From Acinetobacter sp. S54 (GTDB lineage Bacteria > Pseudomonadota > Gammaproteobacteria > Pseudomonadales > Moraxellaceae): DNA of 64,000 nt. The stretch is from the NCBI RefSeq assembly GCF_016624945.1, contig NZ_JACVUI010000005.1, positions 62,001 through 126,000 on the forward strand, read 5' to 3'. The notes below the pieces were generated by a model. The model saw only the letters and a list, made by a program, of their open reading frames with translations, was not told the origin of the DNA and did no database searches. The translations under genes and the position numbers were made by a program. Positions 27,648 to 37,948 of this stretch are shown piece by piece (position 1 is the first letter of the stretch; the number at the start of each line of letters is the position of its first letter).

Positions 27648-28430
27648 ATGAATCATCATAAACTAGAACAACAATTAGCACCGATTATTATTCAGGGAGC
27701 CTTACCCGTCGAATCCGAACGTATGGCATCCAAACTAAATAATGTTTTGATTGAAACCATCGGTGGTTGGACGTTTTGGCGAGGAAGTTATCAAGGTTAT
27801 CCTATGATTATTTCTAAAACACGGATGGGCATGAGCAACTCTGCTGCTGCAACGGCGATTGCCATAGAACGTTATCATCCAATTGCGATCATTAATCAGG
27901 GAACATCGGGGGGACATGATCCTAAATTAAATGTTTACGACATTGTTTTAGGCAAATATTCCATCAATATCGGCGCATTTAAAACGCCATCGAAACTTGT
28001 TGGAAAGGGATCAAGCACACTTGACTGGATTGAAGCATTTGACGTATTGCCTGAAGATGAAACGGATCCAGAACCCATTGCCATTCGTAGGTTTGAGGCA
28101 GATCCTAAATTAATGGCAGCGGCTCATCGTATTCAACATTTTTACACCAAAGGTAAAGTGGTTGAAGGAACGATTGGTTCAGCTGATGTCTGGAATAGTG
28201 AACTCGATCGTATCCATTTTTTTTATAATCACTATGGAACGTCTGTTGAAGAAATGGAAGCTGCATCAGTGGCACAAATTGCCAGTCAATTTAAAGTTCC
28301 ATTTATGAGTATTCGAGTGGTATCCAATCATATGGTCAATCAAGGAGGATACGATGTAGGGACCGGAGAAGCGTGTCAGGATTTTGTACTACAGGTCGCC
28401 GAAGAATATATGAAAAGCCAATATCAATAA
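27648..28430 (+). CDS. nucleoside phosphorylase / MTA-SAH nucleosidase-family protein
   Basis: A 260-aa PNP/UDP-family enzyme: TRMGMSNSAAATAIAIERYHP (phosphate-site strand and helix), INQGTSGGHDPKL, VEEMEAASVAQIA (Met-Glu ribose-binding motif) and a late conserved strand SIRVVSNH. It would cleave the N-glycosidic bond of methylthioadenosine, adenosylhomocysteine or a related nucleoside. The ATG at 27648 has AAGGA at 9 nt; the frame extends upstream to 27528, but that part is Cys-rich and not family-like. The chain is longer than E. coli MtnN, so the exact substrate is open. Confidence 0.8.
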   Translation: MNHHKLEQQLAPIIIQGALPVESERMASKLNNVLIETIGGWTFWRGSYQGYPMIISKTRMGMSNSAAATAIAIERYHPIAIINQGTSGGHDPKLNVYDIVLGKYSINIGAFKTPSKLVGKGSSTLDWIEAFDVLPEDETDPEPIAIRRFEADPKLMAAAHRIQHFYTKGKVVEGTIGSADVWNSELDRIHFFYNHYGTSVEEMEAASVAQIASQFKVPFMSIRVVSNHMVNQGGYDVGTGEACQDFVLQVAEEYMKSQYQ

Positions 28431-28433
28431 AAA

Positions 28434-29015
28434 TTAAGATGTGGTCTTGTGATGGGTAATCGATAAAGATTTAACGTGATTTGTCTTACGTTTTTTCCAA
28501 TGACGGTAGACACTTAAACGCCAAAAAATTTCAGTGAGAAGATATAAAAGCACAGCGACAACAAAAGCTTCTATAACTAACCCGGACATTAAAATTTTGG
28601 CAAGACTCAGATCAATATGACCATGCCCAAAGTGTTTGACCCAATTACAAATCTGGTGTAATACGCCCAACATCATTTCTTTATTGATCATGTGTACATG
28701 AAAAATTTGTGAGCCAATCCAAAAACCAATATACAAAATCGGGACAAGAGTAAAAGGATTACTTAGCCAGGCCAGTGCCAAGCCTAAAGGTAAATTTACT
28801 TCAAAATATAAAATAGCGGCTACAATAAAAATGCTATGAAATGGAATAGGCAGTAATCCAAAAAATGTTCCAATAAAGACTGCTTTAGCAATGGATTTGC
28901 GATTGACATACCAAAGCACAGGATTTAAGGTTTTTTGACCAAAAATCCGCATAAATTTCAGGCTGGAGACTTTCTGTGGAGAAGGAAGCCAGGATTGAAA
29001 AAATTGCTTTGCCAT
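28434..29015 (-). CDS. DUF2062 domain-containing membrane protein
   Basis: A 193-aa protein with three to four hydrophobic segments. SIAKAVFIGTFFGLLPIPFHSIFIVAAIL and LALAWLSNPFTLVPILYIGFWIG are the DUF2062 signature, and a C-terminal TM (about 140-160) precedes a basic tail. Function unknown; inner-membrane location. Convergent with the nucleosidase gene (3-bp gap). Confidence 0.83.
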   Translation of the reverse strand: MAKQFFQSWLPSPQKVSSLKFMRIFGQKTLNPVLWYVNRKSIAKAVFIGTFFGLLPIPFHSIFIVAAILYFEVNLPLGLALAWLSNPFTLVPILYIGFWIGSQIFHVHMINKEMMLGVLHQICNWVKHFGHGHIDLSLAKILMSGLVIEAFVVAVLLYLLTEIFWRLSVYRHWKKRKTNHVKSLSITHHKTTS

Positions 29016-29472
29016 AGACTGATGTTCGGAGAATGTTGCCTGTGTATATCTTATAAATCAATGAACTAGATTGATTATAAGTTTCTAATACAGACATAGT
29101 GAGAGTGAAAACTTAGCCAAAGCTTAAAACAAGATTTAAGTATGGGTTAAAAAGAAAACACTAAAGACTGATGGTTATAAATTACGCCTTAACCTGTCCG
29201 AAGTCAATTCCCTATATATGTTAGGCCTTTGTGCCAAAATTCAAGATTAAAAAATAAGCGTATTGCTATCATGTACTTAGACTGTTTTACATTAAAAGTT
29301 AATCGAAAGGATTTCTCATAAAATATTGACTCCGCAGTCTAATCAATTAATTACGTGATTTTATAATCTTTTTAAAAATTTCTGATTATTTTTTCAAAGG
29401 CTTATTCAAGTTTATTTTGCTTCTTTCAACAGTTTGGATTAGTCTGGCGAAATTACATGGTGAGGTCATTTT
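29016..29472. other. 457-bp intergenic region
   Basis: No ORF or RNA gene that I can support. An imperfect inverted repeat CTTATAAATCAAT / ATTGATTATAAG (29050-29062, 29070-29081) lies 35 bp upstream of the DUF2062 start and may be an operator or leader hairpin. Confidence 0.4.
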
Positions 29473-30066
29473 ATGATTTCATGGATTTTTGTCGGCCTTG
29501 TGGCTGCACTGCTTCTCACTCCCGGCCCAACTAATACTTTATTGGCATCATCTGGTATACAGATGGGCGTGCGTCGTTCAATTAAACTTATTCCAGCTGA
29601 AGCCATTGGTTATATTATTGCAATCAGCACGTGGGGGATGATGATTGATCATGTCGCCAAAACATTTGCACTTTTGCCCACGATCTTAAAACTTTTAAGC
29701 GCATTTTATATCTTGTATCTTGCGATTAAATTATGGCGCACTGCTGATATCGAATTAAATTTAAATCAGCCTACAATTCGTCCCCGCGAGTTATTCTGCG
29801 CAACTTTATTGAATCCTAAAGCTTTGTTATTTGCTTCGGCTATTTTTCCAGCCAGTGCATGGATAAATATGCAAACGTATTTAGTTCATATTTTGGCTTT
29901 TTTAGCTATGATTTTACCGATTGCAGTATTCTGGATTTTTATTGGTTCTTTGCTTGCATCTAATAAAATTTATTGGCTTAATGCCCGTAACTTACAGCGT
30001 ACGGCGTCTTTGGTTCTCGTTAGCTTTTCTATTCCACTAAGTTATTCTGCAATTTTAAAGTTTTAA
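29473..30066 (+). CDS. LysE-family translocator
   Basis: A 197-aa inner-membrane exporter with about six helices. N-terminal TPGPTNTLLASSGIQMGVRRSIKLIPAEAIGYII is the LysE/RhtB signature; ATLLNPKALLFASAIFP the second block. Substrate unknown. GGTGAGGTC precedes the ATG. It differs clearly from the other LysE copy at 15141. Confidence 0.85.
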   Translation: MISWIFVGLVAALLLTPGPTNTLLASSGIQMGVRRSIKLIPAEAIGYIIAISTWGMMIDHVAKTFALLPTILKLLSAFYILYLAIKLWRTADIELNLNQPTIRPRELFCATLLNPKALLFASAIFPASAWINMQTYLVHILAFLAMILPIAVFWIFIGSLLASNKIYWLNARNLQRTASLVLVSFSIPLSYSAILKF

Positions 30067-30167
30067 ATTTGCTGTCAATACGTTGTTCATTTCATCGAAT
30101 GATTTTCATTAGAGTTGAATTACGTTAAAGTAGCCGACAGTAAAATCTTAAGTATTGGGATAAACAA

Positions 30168-30737
30168 ATGGCAATTAAGTCTGATCGCTGGATTCGCGAG
30201 ATGAGCGAAAAACACGGCATGATTGAACCGTATGCTGAAAATCAGGTTCGTTTTAATAAACAAGGCGAAAAACTGATCTCCTATGGCGTGTCAAGCTATG
30301 GGTACGACGTGCGTTGCGCTCCTGAGTTTAAAGTTTTTACCAACGTTCATTCTGCCATTGTTGATCCAAAAAACTTTGATGAAAAGAGTTTTATCGATAT
30401 TGAGTCAGATGTTTGCATCATTCCTCCGAATTCTTTTGCGTTGGCGCGTACTGTTGAGTATTTCCGCATTCCTCGCAATGTATTAACCATTTGTTTAGGT
30501 AAATCGACTTACGCACGTTGCGGAATCATTGTAAACGTAACTCCACTAGAACCTGAGTGGGAAGGTCATGTAACTCTTGAATTTTCTAATACCACCAATT
30601 TACCTGCACGTATTTATGCAGGAGAAGGTGTAGCGCAAATGCTATTTTTTGAAAGTGATGAAGTCTGTGAAACGTCATATAAAGATCGTGGTGGCAAATA
30701 TCAGGGGCAAGTGGGCGTGACGCTGCCAAAAGCTTAA
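30168..30737 (+). CDS. dcd: dCTP deaminase
   Basis: A 189-aa trimeric dCTP deaminase that makes dUTP for thymidylate synthesis. Motifs: KSTYARCGI with the catalytic-region Arg, [19 protein letters not shown] with the catalytic Glu, and [11 protein letters not shown], plus C-terminal [13 protein letters not shown] lid. Full length. Confidence 0.97.
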   Translation: MAIKSDRWIREMSEKHGMIEPYAENQVRFNKQGEKLISYGVSSYGYDVRCAPEFKVFTNVHSAIVDPKNFDEKSFIDIESDVCIIPPNSFALARTVEYFRIPRNVLTICLGKSTYARCGIIVNVTPLEPEWEGHVTLEFSNTTNLPARIYAGEGVAQMLFFESDEVCETSYKDRGGKYQGQVGVTLPKA

Positions 30738-30752
30738 ATCAAAACTTTGTGT

Positions 30753-30784
30753 AAAAACGGCTTAATTTAAGCCGTTTTTTTATT
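30753..30784 (+). terminator. Rho-independent terminator of dcd
   Basis: AAAAACGGCTTA / TAAGCCGTTTTTTTA with ATT loop. Confidence 0.88.
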
Positions 30785-30999
30785 TTCAATAAGCAACATT
30801 TTTATTAGTCCAGTTGCATAACTTTCGTAACAAACCGATGAATGATGGATTTTTTTAGGTTTTTATGTTGTAAAATAGTTAAAAATATTTGTGTTTTAAT
30901 GTGTAGAGATATTTATTGTCATTGAGATACACATACTATTTTTTGAATAAGTAAATAAAAACAAATTGTTATATTGTTTTAAAGGATATGGATATCGGT

Positions 31000-32553
31000 A
31001 TGACAAAATTTATATCTCTACTGCTTGCTGTATGTGCAACTGCTAGTGTTGGTAGTTTACATGCAGCTAGTGGTCTGATCACAATGTCTGATTCAGAACT
31101 TGCAGCTACAGAAGGTCAGGCTTTAATGAGCTTATCTTATATTGCTCCAAATGATAGTACGAATCTGGAGAAAATAAGAGACAGTAGTAGCAATATTGGT
31201 TTCTATAGATTGGGAATGGAAGCAAAAGTTGAGCTAAATGCAAATATTGCTAATCTACAATTAGGTTGTGGCGGCGCAAATGGTGCCAATACTTGTGATA
31301 TCGACATCAAAAACGTTTCACTTAGTGGTTTAAATGATGGCACCGTAGCAAGTGGCACTCAATTGGGTAGCCCTACTTTTACAAATCCCCGTGCATCAAC
31401 GAGTGCACAAATTACAAATCCTTTTTTTGAATTTGCTATAAAAAATCCACAAACTGCTTCCACGCGTCAAATGGTTGGTTTCCGTTTGAGTGCTGAAGCT
31501 ATAGAGGGCTTATTAAGTCTTGGATTGGATAATAACAATTCGTTGTCTTCTACGGATGGTATTCAAAGTTTGAGTGGTTATTTACAGTTAGCTGCGTTAA
31601 AAGGGGAAGTGTCAACACAAGCGTCAACTTTTGGTGCAGCGGGTAGTGATGGGTGTGCGGCAAAAGTGGGAGGGGCAAATGGAACATGTCAAGCAATTGC
31701 AGGTAAGTTGGACTTAGGGGTCTTTGGTTCACGTGATTTTGTTAGTTATACATCTGCTCATACTAGTGATACGCAAGGTATTTCGGTACCCAGCATGACA
31801 GTGCCATTTACTAAAAATACGACTTCAGTTATTACAGGCAATCGTATGACAGCAGCGATAGTTAATAATATTAATGTCGCTATCTCTAGTATTCCCTTAG
31901 ATTGTGCACGTTCAGATCGAGCAAGTGCTGCCGCTTGTGGTAATGTCGCAACAAGTAGTTATGTAAATCAATTAGGCGTGGATTTGATTGATTATGCAGC
32001 TTATTCAGCAGGACAAAGTGTATCTCCTAATGGTGACAGTTCGAGCTGTGTGAGAATTATTATATGCTTCGTGTCTACTGCGAAATTTAAGATGGCTTCG
32101 GGCTCTAGTTTAAATGGCTTAAATTTAAACGTAACTTTTGCTGAAGCATTAAATATGTTTCATAATATTCCACTTAGAGGAACCGGAGGTTATTTAGCAT
32201 TACAGAGTCAGGTCTTGCGTTGGCCTGGGGCAAATAGTGATGATATTGCACAAAAAGGGTGGTGGTTGTCTTTTAAAGATCCGATTGATTTAGGTTATTT
32301 GACCTCTACAAATAAAGCAGATATTTCGGCTGTATTACCGCAGGTTGCAGGTTTTGTAACTCAGGCGCTAATGACTGGATCTGATATTTCTGTTGATTTT
32401 GGTCAGGCTTTGGGAGCTGTTGCAAATAGCCCAATTGAAAAGAAACTCAATATTGATGTAAGTAGTCAAACTGCAAATCTTACTTTAAATAACTTACAAT
32501 TAACCTCCCAATATATAAAAAGCAACTGCTATGGTAGTCTAAAATTTTGTTAG
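31000..32553 (+). CDS. secreted Gly-Gln-motif protein 1 (paralogue family A), 517 aa
   Basis: First of eight exported proteins. Sec signal peptide (1 to about 22, ending SLHA), then SDSELAATEGQALMSLSYIAP. Family-A blocks follow: NIGFYRLGMEA, a Cys pair in LQLGCGGANGANTCDIDI, ITNPFFEFAIKNP, VGFRLSAEAIEGLL, GWWLSFKDPIDLG and the terminal CYGSLKFC. Compared with the paralogues it has an extra Cys-rich insert around 290-345. The start at 31000 gives a canonical signal peptide and better spacing to GGAT than the ATG at 30988. Resembles Acinetobacter proteins I associate with DUF6160-type annotation; function unknown, periplasmic or surface location inferred. Confidence 0.8.
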   Translation: MTKFISLLLAVCATASVGSLHAASGLITMSDSELAATEGQALMSLSYIAPNDSTNLEKIRDSSSNIGFYRLGMEAKVELNANIANLQLGCGGANGANTCDIDIKNVSLSGLNDGTVASGTQLGSPTFTNPRASTSAQITNPFFEFAIKNPQTASTRQMVGFRLSAEAIEGLLSLGLDNNNSLSSTDGIQSLSGYLQLAALKGEVSTQASTFGAAGSDGCAAKVGGANGTCQAIAGKLDLGVFGSRDFVSYTSAHTSDTQGISVPSMTVPFTKNTTSVITGNRMTAAIVNNINVAISSIPLDCARSDRASAAACGNVATSSYVNQLGVDLIDYAAYSAGQSVSPNGDSSSCVRIIICFVSTAKFKMASGSSLNGLNLNVTFAEALNMFHNIPLRGTGGYLALQSQVLRWPGANSDDIAQKGWWLSFKDPIDLGYLTSTNKADISAVLPQVAGFVTQALMTGSDISVDFGQALGAVANSPIEKKLNIDVSSQTANLTLNNLQLTSQYIKSNCYGSLKFC

Positions 32554-33359
32554 ATTATTGCTCGAGATTTTAGCTAAGTGCTTGCTCTAAATGAGAATGT
32601 GTTATCAATATACAAGCTAAAGTATAAAAAAATGTTTTTTCTTTAGCTTGTCACATTTGAAAAAATCTTAAATGATAAATTAAGAAAAATTTTTGTGTAT
32701 TTAAATTATATAACAATTATTTAGCTTATTATTTTAAATATTTTCTGTACTCATGCTGTCAGTGTTAGTACATTTAAAGAGATTTGATTTTATAAAATGA
32801 TATAATCTTTTTATGTTTTATGGAATTAATTTCATGATTAAGTACTTAATACCAAAGATATTTTGATAATTTTATGTTTTTAAGAATTAAATACTTAACT
32901 AGAGTTGATTAATTTTATCGAAAAACTTGAGTTATTTGATTTAATAAATGAACAGTTGAAAAATTTTAGTGTATTTAAATTACAGTGTATTATTAATGTT
33001 ACTGAGTGAAAGTGATAAAATAAAATTTTAGCGTATATAGGAGTAAATCTGATAGGTGGATACATAGTTTAAATATTGATTTTTATTAATTTAATTTCTT
33101 ATAAAATTTCTATAAGTAATAATATTTCTAAAATAAATTAATGAGTAAAGCGATTCTAGTAGCATAAAATTCCATTCTTCTATTTATTTTGATTGTATTT
33201 GCTATCAGTAATTTTAGTATGTTTGATTAAATAGGAGCTCAACTTTATAAGTTGTTTGGTTGGTTATTTAAAAATAAAAGTATGATTACTTTTATAAAAA
33301 ACAAAAAGTAATGGATATAAAAGTTGATACTTTTATAAGGATGTAAGAGGAATTATAAC
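32554..33359. other. 806-bp very AT-rich spacer between family-A genes 1 and 2
   Basis: No plausible ORF on either strand. It contains the stem-loop at 32612-32651 and the perfect palindrome ATTAAGTACTTAAT (32837-32850), and must carry the promoter of the next gene. The composition is more AT-rich than the genes around it. Confidence 0.55.
32612..32651 (+). terminator. long stem-loop after protein 1 gene
   Basis: Perfect 11-bp arms ACAAGCTAAAG / CTTTAGCTTGT enclosing an A7...T6 inner stem; 59 bp after the stop. The T-tract is inside the stem, so it may act as terminator or as mRNA-stabilising hairpin. Confidence 0.5.
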
Positions 33360-34748
33360 ATGCAGAATTACCAACTTCGGTTTTTTGTTTTGGGTATTTT
33401 AGTGTGGTTTGCTTTAAGTACTCAGGCAAAATCGGAAGTAACATTAGTTCCTATGGACGATAGTGAACTTGCTCAAATACAAGGGCAGGCATTAATGAAT
33501 TTATCTTATATTGCTCCTACCGACCCGGCAAACCTAGAAAGAAAACGTGACCCCAATAGTAACATCGGCTTTTATAAACTTGGACTTGAAGCTGATCTGG
33601 AATTGAACGTTAATATTAAGAAACTTCAATTAGGGTGTGGGGGAGCAAATGGGGCAGGTAATTGTGACATTGATATTGATAATTTAAGTTTAAGTGGCTT
33701 GGGAAACTCTGCAACTTCTAATACAGATACAGCTATTGATCGTAACGCAAGAGCAGGATCTTCAGCGGTTTTAACTAATCCATTTATCCAATTTGCCATT
33801 AAAAACCCCAATACTGCTGCAACACGACAAGTTGTAGGAATTAATTTGAGTGCTGAAAAAGCGATAGGACTCATTACATTTGGTACAGAAAATACAGGGC
33901 AACCGAATGGTATTAATTCTTTAAGCGGTTACATGCAAGTTGCTCCTACAACAGGAACTGCTTTAGTAAACGGTTATGGAACTAGTCTTGTAAGTGGAGA
34001 AGAAGCAAGGGGACAACTTAAACAGTCCGATGGTTATAATGCAATTAGTGGTAATGCTTGCTGTCTTTTATTTGCAGGTAATTTACCGTTTAAAACCACA
34101 AGTTATAATTTAAATCTTAGAGATCAAGAGACAGGAAGTAATATTTTAAAAGGAGATTTGATTCTGAAACAGCAACCTATTACGGGTAAACGTATTAATA
34201 CTGCTGTTCTACAGGCTTCAGCAGTTGTGCATAATATTGACTTATCCGGAAATATTGTTGCTCAGGTCGCAGGTCTATTAAATTTGAATAAGCAAGCAAC
34301 TGGAACAATTAAAAATTTAACAGTTGATGCTACGATAAATGAAGGGCTGGGCTTTTTTCATAAGGCAAGTTTAAATGGAACAGCAGCTTCACTATCTTTA
34401 CAATCTCAAGATATCCAATGGACTCAAGGGGTTTCTGTTGCTCAAAAAGGATGGTGGTTAGAGTTCTCTAATCCAATTGACATTGGAAAAATTGACCCGT
34501 CGCTTAAAGTTGATATTCCCCAATCTACATTAAATGAAGTTATGACTCAGGTAGGTGACTATTTAACGAACAAGCAACCCGTCGATTGTGGTGCGATACT
34601 GGCCATCAATTGTTTAGCTGGAAATACTATTCCTGTCGGTACGGTTGATTTAGAACATGCACCGCATGCGAGTATGACTTTAAATAATCTACAATTGGCT
34701 AAACAAGGCTTTACTCCCAATTGTTATGGAAATTTAAAATTCTGCTAA
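33360..34748 (+). CDS. secreted Gly-Gln-motif protein 2 (family A), 462 aa
   Basis: Signal peptide (1 to about 24, FALSTQAKS), then MDDSELAQIQGQALMNLSYIAP. Carries all family-A blocks: NIGFYKLGLEA, LQLGCGGANGAGNCDIDI, LTNPFIQFAIKNP, GINSLSGYM, a variable repetitive centre, GWWLEFSNPIDIG and the end CYGNLKFC. GAGGA lies 8 nt before the ATG. Closest in the window to proteins 1 and 3. Probably a beta-rich exported protein with two disulfides; function unknown. Confidence 0.8.
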   Translation: MQNYQLRFFVLGILVWFALSTQAKSEVTLVPMDDSELAQIQGQALMNLSYIAPTDPANLERKRDPNSNIGFYKLGLEADLELNVNIKKLQLGCGGANGAGNCDIDIDNLSLSGLGNSATSNTDTAIDRNARAGSSAVLTNPFIQFAIKNPNTAATRQVVGINLSAEKAIGLITFGTENTGQPNGINSLSGYMQVAPTTGTALVNGYGTSLVSGEEARGQLKQSDGYNAISGNACCLLFAGNLPFKTTSYNLNLRDQETGSNILKGDLILKQQPITGKRINTAVLQASAVVHNIDLSGNIVAQVAGLLNLNKQATGTIKNLTVDATINEGLGFFHKASLNGTAASLSLQSQDIQWTQGVSVAQKGWWLEFSNPIDIGKIDPSLKVDIPQSTLNEVMTQVGDYLTNKQPVDCGAILAINCLAGNTIPVGTVDLEHAPHASMTLNNLQLAKQGFTPNCYGNLKFC

Positions 34749-34875
34749 TTTTGTAAAATCACGGGCTGTATTTAACGTTCATCGGTCTTCATTCTTTCTC
34801 CATCATATTTGTTTTTTTGTGAATCAATGTATCTAGTTTTTGTTTGGTCATTTAATCTTGAATTGATTGTTAAAT

Positions 34876-34909
34876 GTACGGCTATGAGTCGAAAAAACTC
34901 ATAGAGTAC
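34876..34909 (+). promoter_or_regulatory. leader hairpin upstream of protein 3
   Basis: CTATGAGT / ACTCATAG (34882-34889, 34897-34904), extended by GTAC arms, with an A-rich loop; 53 bp before the ATG. It could terminate the upstream transcript or shape the leader. Confidence 0.4.
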
Positions 34910-34961
34910 TATTCTTCTTCAAATGACAGGCAAGTCAAATGAGTTACAAGGAAATCTCAAG

Positions 34962-36263
34962 ATGAAGAAAAATAAAAACCAGAGAGCAATCACGCTCTCT
35001 TTTCTGTCTTTCAGTCTACTTTCTTTTTTTTCATATACTCATGCCGCTATTGTTTCTTTAAATGATGGAGAAATGAGGAATATAGAAGGGCAAGGATTGA
35101 TGACACTTTCCTATATTTCCCCAACAGATTCACAAAATCAGAATACAGGGAGTAATATTGGCTTTTATAAATTAGGGATGGAAGCTCAGGTTGATTTAAA
35201 TGCGAATATCAAAAAATTACAATTAGGCTGTGGCGGCGTAAATGGTGCGGGTGCATGTGATATTGATATTGATTATCTAAGTCTAAGCGGAGTAGCCGAT
35301 ACAAGTACAGGCAGGGCAAGTTCATCCGCTACCATTACTAATCCGTTTATTCAATTTGCCATTAAGAATCCGAATTCAGCTTCTACACGTGAGGTGGCTG
35401 GATTTCGTTTAAGTGCTGAATCTATACAAGGATTACTTACTTTTGGCTTGGAAAATGGAGACGCTAAAAGTGGCATAAACTCCTTTAGTGGCTATATGGT
35501 TACAAAGGATACCACTGGTACTGTAAGCACAGGTGCTGTAAATTCAGGATTAACTCAAAGTAGTTTAAATCAGGCAATTACTGGTAAAATTAAAAGTTCA
35601 AGTGGTCTTATTACTGCTGATTTCACTTCTTCAAATTATAATCTAACTTTAAGCTCGGCCTCGGGTTCTCTTTCGCTTCCTTCTCAAGTTATAACGGGTA
35701 AACGCATTACAAGTGCAAATTTAACAGGTACTGCCGTTGTAAGTGGTATTCAGTTAGGTGGAACGGTCGATGCAGATGCGAAAGTCTATGGTTTTATACC
35801 TATTTCAATTTCAGGTACATTAAGCGGCACCGTAAATAATTTAGGTGTTAACGTAGCTGTAAGTGAAGATTTGGGATATTTTCATAAAGTAAATTTGAAC
35901 GGAACTGCAGCATCATTATCCATGCAGAAGCAAAATTTAATTTGGCCTGATGCTAAATCCACCGCTCAGACAGGATGGTGGTTAGAGCTCTCAAACCCAA
36001 TTGATATTGGGGATGTTACGCCTGCTAACACTGTCACTATTACTTCGGATGTAGTAAAACAGACATTAAGTCAAGTCAGCAATTATTTAACAAATAATCC
36101 AATTAACTGCGGAGTTCTTGCGACAAGTTGTTTGGCTGGTACCATTAATACAGGCGCAGTTAATTTATCAAACTCCTCTGCTGTATCAATGGGATTGACA
36201 AATTTGGTGCTTGCAAATCAGACTTTTACGCCTAACTGTTATGGTAGTTTAAAATTTTGTTAA
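34962..36263 (+). CDS. secreted Gly-Gln-motif protein 3 (family A), 433 aa
   Basis: The start is the ATG at 34962 (AAGGAAA 9 nt upstream), giving a signal peptide ending THA at about residue 29; the frame extension to 34923 has no ribosome site. Then NDGEMRNIEGQGLMTLSYISP, NIGFYKLGMEA, LQLGCGGVNGAGACDIDI, ITNPFIQFAIKNP, VAGFRLSAESIQGLLTFG, GWWLELSNPIDIG and CYGSLKFC at the end. The middle (about 190-330) is Ser/Thr/Gly-rich with alternating strands. A strong terminator follows. Function unknown. Confidence 0.8.
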   Translation: MKKNKNQRAITLSFLSFSLLSFFSYTHAAIVSLNDGEMRNIEGQGLMTLSYISPTDSQNQNTGSNIGFYKLGMEAQVDLNANIKKLQLGCGGVNGAGACDIDIDYLSLSGVADTSTGRASSSATITNPFIQFAIKNPNSASTREVAGFRLSAESIQGLLTFGLENGDAKSGINSFSGYMVTKDTTGTVSTGAVNSGLTQSSLNQAITGKIKSSSGLITADFTSSNYNLTLSSASGSLSLPSQVITGKRITSANLTGTAVVSGIQLGGTVDADAKVYGFIPISISGTLSGTVNNLGVNVAVSEDLGYFHKVNLNGTAASLSMQKQNLIWPDAKSTAQTGWWLELSNPIDIGDVTPANTVTITSDVVKQTLSQVSNYLTNNPINCGVLATSCLAGTINTGAVNLSNSSAVSMGLTNLVLANQTFTPNCYGSLKFC

Positions 36264-36291
36264 GTCATTTTATTTAATTTTTCATATCTAA

Positions 36292-36330
36292 AAAAAGCCA
36301 ATCATTTATAGCAAATGGTTGGCTTTTTAA
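36292..36330 (+). terminator. Rho-independent terminator after protein 3 gene
   Basis: 16-bp stem from AAAAAGCCAATCATTT and AAATGGTTGGCTTTTT (one wobble), loop ATAGC, then AATATTTT. Confidence 0.88.
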
Positions 36331-36521
36331 TATTTTCATTTGTCGGAAAAGTTTTTTTTTACATGTTTTTTTTTGCATTTGCGTAATTAATGCGCATAAT
36401 AGAAATTGAGTAAAAGTTGGCAAAAGATGCCAATATTTTTCTCTTAAGCTTGGATTGCTTAAGTTAAAGGATTTTATAGAAAAAGAAATATGGTGCGGAG
36501 CATCGTATAAAAGGATGGTCA

Positions 36522-37937
36522 ATGATGACGGCAATTACTTATACGGTAAATTTAAAGAAAACCGTTCTAGCAAGTGTAATAGGCTTATGTTTAAGCCAAT
36601 CTTGTTTTGCGTTGCAAGAAATTTCTGATGAAAATCTAAGTCAAACTACAGGTGAAGGAATTGCCTTATTACCTACTGATTTTTCTTTCCAATTAAATGG
36701 TGCAACGAGTACTACCAGTACATCTATATCAAAAACGGATATTTCTGATAACAGTAATCCAGGCACCGGTTACTTGCATATTGTGCCTGTAGGTCCTTTG
36801 AGCTCCACCATACAGACTTATAACCAGACAGCAGCCAACAAGATAGGTAAAGCGGATATTTATCTATATGGTTTAGCATTATCCAAGAATGATAATAATG
36901 TAAATACGCGCTATAGCGGAACCAATATTTCAAGCTGGGGTACAGCGGCAAATCCATGGATTTTAAAAGTATTAACAGCATCCAATATTCCTAATTTTGC
37001 AGGAACAAATAAAAATGTAAGTTATCTTACTTATGAAGCACCTTTGTATGATAGTAGCGGTACGAGTGATGATTATAATCTCAAATTAGGTTTATGGGCG
37101 GACGCATTTGTTCGGGATCCAAGTAAAGTAGAAGGGAATGCCGCAGAATTTTGTCTAAATGGTTCTGCGGATTGTAAGACTAATAGCACAAATATGCGGG
37201 CGAATAGAATTCGTTTACAAGGTGTGTGGAATGGTTTAAGTGTCAATGGTAGTAATCTAAAATTATTCCAAACGCTCGATGGTTCTACAGTCACTAGTTA
37301 TAATAATACGTTGGGTCTAGCTGCTTTATTAAGATTTAATACTTTAAGTTCCATAACTACAAGTGGCACTACACAAAAAAATACCACCAATGATAATGGT
37401 GTTTTACGACTCAGTACTCAAGAAACTACTGCAAGCCCAAATTTAAATAATTTATTAAATACCCCGGCAATAGATGGTGGTGTGGTTCCTATTTTTAACT
37501 CATTGGAAGGCCTATATTTATATAATGCACATATAAACTTGGCATTGGGGAGCTTATACCAACCTGTGATTTTAGGTGTGGCTGATGATGGGAAAAATAT
37601 TGTCTTAGAAGTAACTCGTATACCCAATGTAGCGGCTGTCTATAATCAGATTTATACAGACTATAGCAATACCAGTAGCACGACCTATCTGGGGTCTACT
37701 TGTAGTCAATTTGAATGTGGAACTTCGGGTACAACAACCCGTAATCCAACTCACAGCAGTATTACAGTGGGAGATGTGGCATATAGCACCACCACAAAAT
37801 CAATTACCGCTGATACCTCAGCAACAGCAAAAGGTATTACTTTTAAAGATGGTACTGGTACAGCGGTTAATTTGGGATCCGCTGCAATAGATGGTGTGCT
37901 TATTCAGCATATGAAAATTACGACCAAAGGTTTGTAA
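36522..37937 (+). CDS. secreted Gly-Gln-type protein 4, 471 aa (divergent member)
   Basis: N-terminal signal peptide (about 1-30, ending CFA) followed by SDENLSQTTGEGIALLP, the same motif but with Glu replacing Gln. The body differs from family A: GYLHIVPVGPLSS, KADIYLYGLALSKNDNN, a region naming two Cys-containing loops (EFCLNGSADC; STCSQFECG), and a C-terminal GVLIQHMKITTKGL. AAAGGA precedes the ATG pair. First gene of a tight run of four (gaps of 11, 28 and 10 bp). Function unknown. Confidence 0.75.
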   Translation: MMTAITYTVNLKKTVLASVIGLCLSQSCFALQEISDENLSQTTGEGIALLPTDFSFQLNGATSTTSTSISKTDISDNSNPGTGYLHIVPVGPLSSTIQTYNQTAANKIGKADIYLYGLALSKNDNNVNTRYSGTNISSWGTAANPWILKVLTASNIPNFAGTNKNVSYLTYEAPLYDSSGTSDDYNLKLGLWADAFVRDPSKVEGNAAEFCLNGSADCKTNSTNMRANRIRLQGVWNGLSVNGSNLKLFQTLDGSTVTSYNNTLGLAALLRFNTLSSITTSGTTQKNTTNDNGVLRLSTQETTASPNLNNLLNTPAIDGGVVPIFNSLEGLYLYNAHINLALGSLYQPVILGVADDGKNIVLEVTRIPNVAAVYNQIYTDYSNTSSTTYLGSTCSQFECGTSGTTTRNPTHSSITVGDVAYSTTTKSITADTSATAKGITFKDGTGTAVNLGSAAIDGVLIQHMKITTKGL

Positions 37938-37948
37938 AGGGGTCAAAC

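Noticed and set aside
31550..31732. 60-aa minus-strand ORF
   Set aside because: Leu/Pro/His-rich shadow of protein 1.
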